A stretch of 11,141 nucleotides of DNA from DUPH01 sp035449085. GTDB lineage: Bacteria > Verrucomicrobiota > Kiritimatiellia > RFP12 > UBA1067. Where the stretch lies: the NCBI GenBank assembly GCA_035449085.1, contig DAOTKE010000110.1, forward strand, positions 1-11,141. The letters are read 5' to 3'. A model generated the notes under the pieces. It was not told where the DNA came from. It did no database searches and saw only the letters and a program-made list of their open reading frames with translations. This document shows positions 6,634 to 11,141 of this stretch, in pieces. Both the position numbers and the translations under genes were made by a program. Position 1 is the stretch's first letter. Each line of letters begins with the position of its first letter.

Positions 6634-8028
6634 ATGACCGCGTCACGCAGAAGTTTTATCAAGAGCGCCTCACTGGCAAGCGCGCCTTTCATCCTTCCTT
6701 CACGCATCTGGGCCGCTGAAACCAAGCCGAATGACAAACCGCACATGGCCTTTATCGGCTTCGGCAAACAGGCGCGCGGGTTGCTGAGCAATTTCTTGCA
6801 CCAGGATGTGTCGGTGGTCGCCGTGTGTGACGTTGACACCACCCGCCGCGAGGACGCAGTCAAACGGGTGGATAACTTCTACAAAGACCATCCTGACAAA
6901 GGCATCCCCGGCAACTGCAAGGGGCACAACGATTTCCGCGAGATCATCGCCCGCAAGGACATCGACCTCGTCTGCGTCGCCACGCCCGACCACTGGCATG
7001 CCTACATCACCATCGCCGCGATGGCCGCCGGCAAGGACGTCTACTGCGAAAAGCCGCTAACCTACAACATCCACGAGGCTGTCGCCGTGATGGCCGCCGC
7101 CAAGAAATATAAGCGCATCCTCCAGACCGGCGCGATGCAACGCTCCAGCTTCGAGTTTCTGACAGCCGCAGAACTGGTCCGTAACGGCTGCATCGGCAAA
7201 ATCAAGCATGTGGATTGTTACTTTGGCGGGCCCTCGCGCCCGCACGTCGACCCGCCGGAAGACATTCCGATGGAACCCGGGCTCGACTGGAACCTCTGGT
7301 GCGGCGGTGCACCGCTGGTCAAATACAGCGACAAGCTCTCGCCGCGCGGGATCCACAATTTCTTCCCCATGGTCTGGCGCATGGATGACCTCTTCGGTTC
7401 CGGCTACTGCGGCGACTGGGGCGCTCACCACCTCGACATCGCCCAGTGGGGGCTCGGCATGGATGAGAGCGGGCCGGTGAAGGTGATCCGCGCGGAGCGG
7501 TCCGAAAAGGACAAGGCCAACGCCGAGCTCGGCGGCCGCGCTCAGTCCGGCGTGGTGCTCGAATTCGCCGGGGGCATCACCCTCAAGCACAACCCCTTCT
7601 CGCTTTTTGGCACGACCTTTCACGGCACCGACGGCACGGTCTCGGTCAACCGCGGAAAATTCGAGATGACCCACGGCTCCGAATTGATCTCGCGCTTCAC
7701 CAGGAAAGAGGACGGCGGATCGCTAGACGGCGCGCTCGCCAAGGCGCGCAAGGCGTTCCTCACGGACAGCACCTACAAGACCAAGCTCTATAAAACCAAG
7801 GGCGGACATCCGGCCGATTTCGTGGCCTGCGCCAAATCGCGCCAGCCCGCGTGTTCCAACGAGAACGTTGGCGGTCGCGCGGCCATCCTGTGCCACCTCT
7901 GCAACATGTCGTATGTCCGCGACGCGAGTTTCGACTGGGATCCGGTCAAAAACACCTTTGCCAACGGCACCGGCAACCCCGCCTGGCTGGTTCGCGAAGG
8001 CGGTTACCGTTCAAACTTTTCTGTCTGA
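6634..8028 (+). CDS. Gfo/Idh/MocA family oxidoreductase with twin-arginine signal (second copy)
   Basis: This 464-residue protein is another Tat-exported sugar dehydrogenase-type enzyme. SRRSFIK at 4-10 is the twin-arginine motif, with likely cleavage around IWAAE (25-29). The Rossmann fold begins at HMAFIGFGKQA, with G42-x-G44-x-x-A47. TPDHWH (117-122) and CEKP (138-141, K140) are the active-site signatures. DWGAHHLDIAQW (261-272) supplies the conserved His and Asp of the C-terminal domain, with WDP near 435. It differs clearly from the protein at 3293-4672 outside the motifs (for example a longer 80-100 segment and a different C-terminus), so it is an older paralogue rather than a recent duplicate. 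The frame is open back to 5842, but the ATG at 6634 has GAGGGAC before it and starts exactly at the Tat signal; the extension would overlap the opposite-strand gene. It heads a plus-strand operon; the next gene follows after 24 bases. Substrate unknown. Confidence 0.93.
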   Translation: MTASRRSFIKSASLASAPFILPSRIWAAETKPNDKPHMAFIGFGKQARGLLSNFLHQDVSVVAVCDVDTTRREDAVKRVDNFYKDHPDKGIPGNCKGHNDFREIIARKDIDLVCVATPDHWHAYITIAAMAAGKDVYCEKPLTYNIHEAVAVMAAAKKYKRILQTGAMQRSSFEFLTAAELVRNGCIGKIKHVDCYFGGPSRPHVDPPEDIPMEPGLDWNLWCGGAPLVKYSDKLSPRGIHNFFPMVWRMDDLFGSGYCGDWGAHHLDIAQWGLGMDESGPVKVIRAERSEKDKANAELGGRAQSGVVLEFAGGITLKHNPFSLFGTTFHGTDGTVSVNRGKFEMTHGSELISRFTRKEDGGSLDGALAKARKAFLTDSTYKTKLYKTKGGHPADFVACAKSRQPACSNENVGGRAAILCHLCNMSYVRDASFDWDPVKNTFANGTGNPAWLVREGGYRSNFSV

Positions 8029-8052
8029 TCCGTACCACGAAAGGAATCCCAC

Positions 8053-9213
8053 ATGACCTCTTTCACCTGCTACAACCCTGTCAAACTCGTATTCGGCAAG
8101 GGCATGATCGCCGAACTGAAAAACCTCATCCCCACCGACGTGACGGTCATGATCACGTACGGCGGAGGGTCGATCAAGAAGAACGGCGTGTACGACCAGG
8201 TACGCGCCGCGCTGGCCGGCCACAATGTGGTCGAGTTCGGCGGCATCGAACCCAATCCGCGTTACGAGACCTGCATGCGGGCCGCAGAGATGGCGAAGAA
8301 GGAGGGCGCGGGCTTCCTGTTGGCGGTTGGCGGCGGCTCGGTGCTCGACGGCACCAAGTTCATCGCCGTCGCTGCCCGCTATGGCGCGGGCGATCCGTGG
8401 TCGATCATGGAAGGCCGCGCGCCGGTTGAAGCCGCGTTGCCGTTGGGTTCGGTCATGACCCTCCCCGCCACCGGATCAGAGATGAACACCTTCGCGGTCA
8501 TCTCGCGCGATTCCACCGGTGAGAAGCTGGCTTTCGCCTCGCCGCATGTTTATCCGCAGTTCTCGATCCTGGATCCGGAAACCACCTTTTCGTTGCCGGA
8601 ACGGCAGGTGCAGAACGGCATCATCGACACCTTTGCCCACGTCATGGAGCAATACATGTGTGCCATCGGGCACGCGGCACTCACCGAACGCATGGCAGAG
8701 TCGGTTCTCTCCACACTGATCGAAGAGGCCCCCAAGGTGAAAGCCGCTCCGAATGATTACGAGGTGCGGGCCAATCTGATGTGGTGCGCCACCGTCGGCC
8801 TCAACGGCTGGCTCGGTTGTGGTGTTGAGGCGCAGGATTGGGCCACGCACATGATTGGACACGAATTGACAGCACTATACGGTATCGATCACGCCCGCAC
8901 CCTGGCCGTGATCATGCCCGCCGTGCACCGTCACCAACTCACGCGCAAGCTGCCGCGGCTCGTGCAATGTGCCGCGCGCGTCTGGGGCATCACGCAAGGT
9001 GATGACGCGGCTCGCGCCGCTCAAGCGATCGATCGCATGGAAGCCTTCTTCCAGTTCCTCGGTGTGCCGACGCGGTTGAGTGCCTACAACGTGGATGCGG
9101 ATGAGGCCGGCCGGCTGGTCGCGGAGAGATTGGCGCGGCGCGGAGTCAAAATCGGCGAATACGGCGATCTCGGCGAACAAGCGGTGCGCGAGATTGTCGC
9201 ATTGGCACGATAG
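8053..9213 (+). CDS. yqhD: YqhD-type iron-containing alcohol/aldehyde dehydrogenase (group III)
   Basis: This 386-residue cytoplasmic enzyme closely matches E. coli YqhD in length (387) and in long stretches recalled from that protein. YqhD reduces a broad range of aldehydes with NADPH. GGGS at 37-40 sits at the same positions as the YqhD cofactor-binding GGGS; AVGGGSVLDGTK (91-102) and TLPATGSE (136-143) are family signatures. Metal ligands expected by comparison are D192 and H196 (IDTFAH), H266 (DWATH) and H280 (GIDH), all present; H270 is also conserved. There is no signal peptide, unlike the oxidoreductase just upstream. AAAGGAAT precedes the ATG at good distance. In this operon it could detoxify aldehydes or reduce a sugar-derived aldehyde or ketone; that is inference. 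The symbol rests on similarity, not proof of the same physiological role. Confidence 0.93.
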   Translation: MTSFTCYNPVKLVFGKGMIAELKNLIPTDVTVMITYGGGSIKKNGVYDQVRAALAGHNVVEFGGIEPNPRYETCMRAAEMAKKEGAGFLLAVGGGSVLDGTKFIAVAARYGAGDPWSIMEGRAPVEAALPLGSVMTLPATGSEMNTFAVISRDSTGEKLAFASPHVYPQFSILDPETTFSLPERQVQNGIIDTFAHVMEQYMCAIGHAALTERMAESVLSTLIEEAPKVKAAPNDYEVRANLMWCATVGLNGWLGCGVEAQDWATHMIGHELTALYGIDHARTLAVIMPAVHRHQLTRKLPRLVQCAARVWGITQGDDAARAAQAIDRMEAFFQFLGVPTRLSAYNVDADEAGRLVAERLARRGVKIGEYGDLGEQAVREIVALAR

Positions 9214-9276
9214 TGTGTGCGCGCCGCTTCTCGACGCTCAAGGCACCGCGTGGACACGGCTTCAAGGAGGACACGC

Positions 9277-9957
9277 ATGAGATTGATGCTTTGCACACTT
9301 GTCACGTGCCTGACCGTGGGTGCCGCCGTCTTCTCAACTCGAACTTATATTCGGGAAGAGGGACGTCGCACCCGTGCGGCACTCAATCGCCCTCCCCAAC
9401 CAGACCTTTCAGTCGACGACGCGCCAACTAACCTCGCCAGAAAGCTGGACGCCGTACAGAATCAGCTTGCGGCGTTGAACCGTCGCATGACGGTGCTGGA
9501 AGAGTCCATTACGGCCCGTAGCCAAGTTGCGGACAACACGGCCCGACTGCAAACCGATTTGTCCGCAGCGCGGCAGGAGGTGAAAGCGCTTGCCTCTTCG
9601 CAAGCCCGGCTTTCAGTGATCCCTGGATATCTGGCCGACCTCACGCGATATCTGGATCAGTCTTTTTCACACCTGGAAAAATGCGTTGCCGATACCGGCA
9701 CACCAGACGCTCTCGTCATGGCCATCGATGAGCTGACTCAGCGGCTCGGCGTGATCGAAGGTCTCATTGTCGACCTCAACACCACGCTCGGTGTTTCGCC
9801 CGACATCCAAGACGACGATCAACCACCCAACACGCTTTCGTTGGACACGCGTCTGTCACAGCTTTCCGAACAAACTGAAAATATCCGCCGGGACATTGCC
9901 GCTTTGCGCGAATGGATGACCCCGCGCAACATCGAGCCGGTCAAGCGATCCCGCTGA
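9277..9957 (+). CDS. Membrane-anchored coiled-coil protein of unknown function
   Basis: I do not recognise this 226-residue protein. Residues 3-20 (LMLCTLVTCLTVGAAVFS) form one hydrophobic segment, either an N-terminal anchor or an uncleaved signal; it ends with a basic/acidic patch. A proline-rich linker (38-50) follows, then heptad-like sequence with few prolines: about 52-112 (LARKLDAVQNQLAALNRRM) and about 188-214 (TRLSQLSEQTENIRRDI), predicted coiled coils, with a helical middle region. The ATG at 9277 has a near-perfect AAGGAGG at 9264-9270 six bases upstream, the strongest ribosome-binding site in the window; a GTG at 9217 in frame has nothing comparable. It lies 63 bases after the dehydrogenase gene, and its stop codon overlaps the next gene. 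A scaffold or partner of the following membrane protein is plausible, but unproven. Confidence 0.8.
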   Translation: MRLMLCTLVTCLTVGAAVFSTRTYIREEGRRTRAALNRPPQPDLSVDDAPTNLARKLDAVQNQLAALNRRMTVLEESITARSQVADNTARLQTDLSAARQEVKALASSQARLSVIPGYLADLTRYLDQSFSHLEKCVADTGTPDALVMAIDELTQRLGVIEGLIVDLNTTLGVSPDIQDDDQPPNTLSLDTRLSQLSEQTENIRRDIAALREWMTPRNIEPVKRSR

Positions 9958-10799
9958 TGTCGCGGCTCGACAGAGACACCATGACAACTTTCAAACGTTT
10001 CCAAACTCCGTTCATCCTTGCCATGTTCCTGTTGCTAACCGCCTCAGGATTCATGACCGGATGGACAGACCGTCTCATAGCCCCGCTAACCCAGCACAAT
10101 CTAGCGTTCCTTGATGTTTCGATCAAAGACACTTTCCACCTCATGATCCCAGTCGGTGCCGCCAAAGCCGCCGCCGATATCGTGGAGGGTTCGACCGTAA
10201 ATATTGAAGCTGGGGCGGTCTTTGCCAAGGCCGGCATGACGATTGAAGCCGGCGATACACTGCAGCCGCTGCTCGACTACATCGAGGTCGCCTGGCATCT
10301 GCTGCTCGCCAGCATGATCTATCTGGTGACCGCTAAATGCGTGGTGAGCGGGGCAACCGCTACGGCCGGGCCACTGCTCATCTTTGCGCTTGGCGTCTTT
10401 CTGCTCAACAGCATCATTGCCTTGTTCGCGGCCGGCCGAGATACACTCCACCAGGTCCTGCATCGTCTCGGCGCAATATTCCTGCTTTGCGCCCTGCTCT
10501 TCCAAGTGATCATCCCGCTGACCGTAGCGGGCTCGGCTTATCTCGCGCACCACACCACCGCCCCCATGCGAGCATCGGTCAGTGCCTCGTTCCAGAAGAT
10601 CGGCAAGGTCTTCTCGATGGAACGTTTTCATGCGACCGACGATCTCAAAGAAAAGGCGGTTGTACTGAAGGACAAACTGTCTGAACTGAGTCTGTATGCC
10701 AAGGATGCCATCTCCGACGTGGCGTTCGCGGTCTGTACGCTCGCGGCCATCAAGCTGCTAATGGTGTGGTCTTTCCGCTCGCTTCATTCGGATTCCTGA
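9957..10799 (+). CDS. Polytopic membrane protein of unknown function
   Basis: Not recognised. The 280-residue product has about five likely membrane segments: 17-35 (PFILAMFLLLTASGF), about 108-126, 137-158 (PLLIFALGVFLLNSIIALF), 172-194 (AIFLLCALLFQVIIPLTV) and 255-272. A loop of about 70 residues (36-105) separates the first two, and another of about 60 residues, rich in Lys/Glu/Asp (195-254, LKEKAVVLKDKLSEL), precedes the last. The start at 9957 overlaps the previous stop as TGATG, implying translational coupling; the ATG at 9981 is an alternative that loses eight residues and no membrane segment. Neither has a strong ribosome-binding site. The coupling suggests that it and the coiled-coil protein are made in matched amounts, as for two parts of one complex. 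No catalytic or transport signature was seen. Confidence 0.78.
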   Translation: MSRLDRDTMTTFKRFQTPFILAMFLLLTASGFMTGWTDRLIAPLTQHNLAFLDVSIKDTFHLMIPVGAAKAAADIVEGSTVNIEAGAVFAKAGMTIEAGDTLQPLLDYIEVAWHLLLASMIYLVTAKCVVSGATATAGPLLIFALGVFLLNSIIALFAAGRDTLHQVLHRLGAIFLLCALLFQVIIPLTVAGSAYLAHHTTAPMRASVSASFQKIGKVFSMERFHATDDLKEKAVVLKDKLSELSLYAKDAISDVAFAVCTLAAIKLLMVWSFRSLHSDS

Positions 10800-10824
10800 T
10801 CTGGCTGGTTCGTGGGTGCCTTTG

Positions 10825-10847
10825 GCCCGCACTCGGCCTCAGCGGGC
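10825..10847 (+). terminator. Possible hairpin after the plus-strand operon
   Basis: GCCCGC (10825-10830) pairs perfectly with GCGGGC (10842-10847) across an 11-base loop, 25 bases after the last stop codon. CTGGC (10801-10805) and GCCAG (10856-10860) could extend it as an outer stem. The following ATTCTCT is only weakly T-rich, so termination is possible but not assured. Confidence 0.3.
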
Positions 10848-10866
10848 ATTCTCTGGCCAGTGAAGA

Positions 10867-10938
10867 CCTCCGCCACCTCAGGTACCTCCTCCGCCATCCC
10901 CCCATCCCCCCAACTTGAAAGCTGAACGTTGAGCGTTC
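10867..10938. repeat. Cluster of short direct and inverted repeats in a C-rich spacer
   Basis: CCTCCGCCA occurs at 10867-10875 and 10888-10896. CCATCCCC is repeated in tandem at 10894-10901 and 10902-10909. AGGTACCT (10880-10887) is a perfect palindrome. GAACGTT and GAGCGTT (10924-10937) are adjacent seven-base copies with one change, and GAACG/CGTTC (10924-10928, 10934-10938) is a 5-bp inverted repeat. Apart from these repeats the 169-base gap 10800-10968 shows no gene and no clear promoter. Such seven-base units may be intergenic repeats dispersed in the genome; that needs the rest of the genome. Confidence 0.4.
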
Positions 10939-10968
10939 CTTCCTCTTTATCCTTCTGCCTTTCAAACC

Positions 10969-11141
10969 ATGCTCACCCCCTACACCACGACCCTCACCGA
11001 TGAAGCCGAACGCCGCTGCATCCGCGTCACCTTTATCAACGAAGACCCCGATCTGCCGATCTTTGACCTTAGCCTGAACGGCGAACGCGTGCGCTGCTTC
11101 AACGCCCTTACCGATCAGGTCGGTGCGGCTACCTACCATCT
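10969..11141 (+). CDS. Start of an unrecognised protein gene, cut by the window edge
   Basis: An ATG at 10969 opens a frame that stays open to the right edge (57 complete codons). The last in-frame stop before it is TGA at 10930-10932, so this ATG is the first possible one. Codons end mostly in C or G, as in the other genes here, which favours this frame over the opposite-strand open frame covering the same bases. The visible product begins MLTPYTTTLTDEAERRC and continues with alternating polar and hydrophobic residues (IRVTFINED, IFDLSLNGERV), suggesting beta strands. There is no signal peptide. No ribosome-binding sequence is visible; the leader is C/T-rich, so the start could be leaderless or rely on other signals. 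Function unknown. Confidence 0.5.
   Translation, partial: MLTPYTTTLTDEAERRCIRVTFINEDPDLPIFDLSLNGERVRCFNALTDQVGAATYH

Noticed and set aside
9217..9276. GTG start giving 20 more residues to the coiled-coil protein
   Set aside because: The extra residues are Arg-rich with no ribosome-binding site before the GTG, whereas AAGGAGG lies six bases before the ATG at 9277.
10750..11139. Minus-strand open frame of 129 codons at the right end
   Set aside because: It overlaps the end of the membrane-protein gene and the whole repeat spacer; codon third positions favour the plus frame starting at 10969.

Overview
The window is a GC-rich, gene-dense bacterial segment with seven complete protein genes and one cut off at the right edge. 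No RNA gene, CRISPR array or intact mobile element was found. Two oxidoreductases of the Gfo/Idh/MocA family with twin-arginine signals, a twin-arginine ThuA/sugar-epimerase fusion and an exported M14 peptidase together suggest the PVC group of bacteria (Verrucomicrobiota, Kiritimatiellota, Lentisphaerota or Planctomycetota). This placement is inferred from gene style; there is no marker gene to prove it.

Layout. (1) 112-3123, plus strand: an exported zinc carboxypeptidase resembling cytosolic carboxypeptidases, with a long C-terminal region that looks like a beta-propeller. (2) 3124-3292: a short gap between convergent genes holding a possible terminator and a degenerate six-base repeat that is also an imperfect palindrome. 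(3) 6416 back to 3293, minus strand: a two-gene operon, first a ThuA-like domain fused to a xylose-isomerase-like TIM barrel, then a Gfo/Idh/MocA oxidoreductase; the gap between them is 16 bases. (4) 6417-6633: a divergent regulatory region with a candidate promoter in each direction and a perfect stem-loop in the plus-strand leader. (5) 6634-10799, plus strand: a probable four-gene operon with a second twin-arginine Gfo/Idh/MocA oxidoreductase, a YqhD-type iron-dependent alcohol/aldehyde dehydrogenase, a membrane-anchored coiled-coil protein and a polytopic membrane protein, the last two overlapping by one base. (6) 10800-10968: a spacer with small inverted and direct repeats. (7) 10969 to the right edge: the start of an unrecognised gene.

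How the genes may work together. Gfo/Idh/MocA enzymes oxidise or reduce sugar hydroxyl/keto groups with a nicotinamide cofactor. ThuA and ThuB (a Gfo/Idh/MocA enzyme) of rhizobia act together in converting trehalose-type disaccharides to 3-keto sugars. A twin-arginine ThuA-epimerase next to two twin-arginine oxidoreductases therefore suggests periplasmic conversion of a sugar through keto intermediates, with YqhD disposing of aldehydes in the cytoplasm. The substrate cannot be read from the sequence. The coiled-coil/membrane pair is the least understood part, and its link to sugar metabolism rests only on position.
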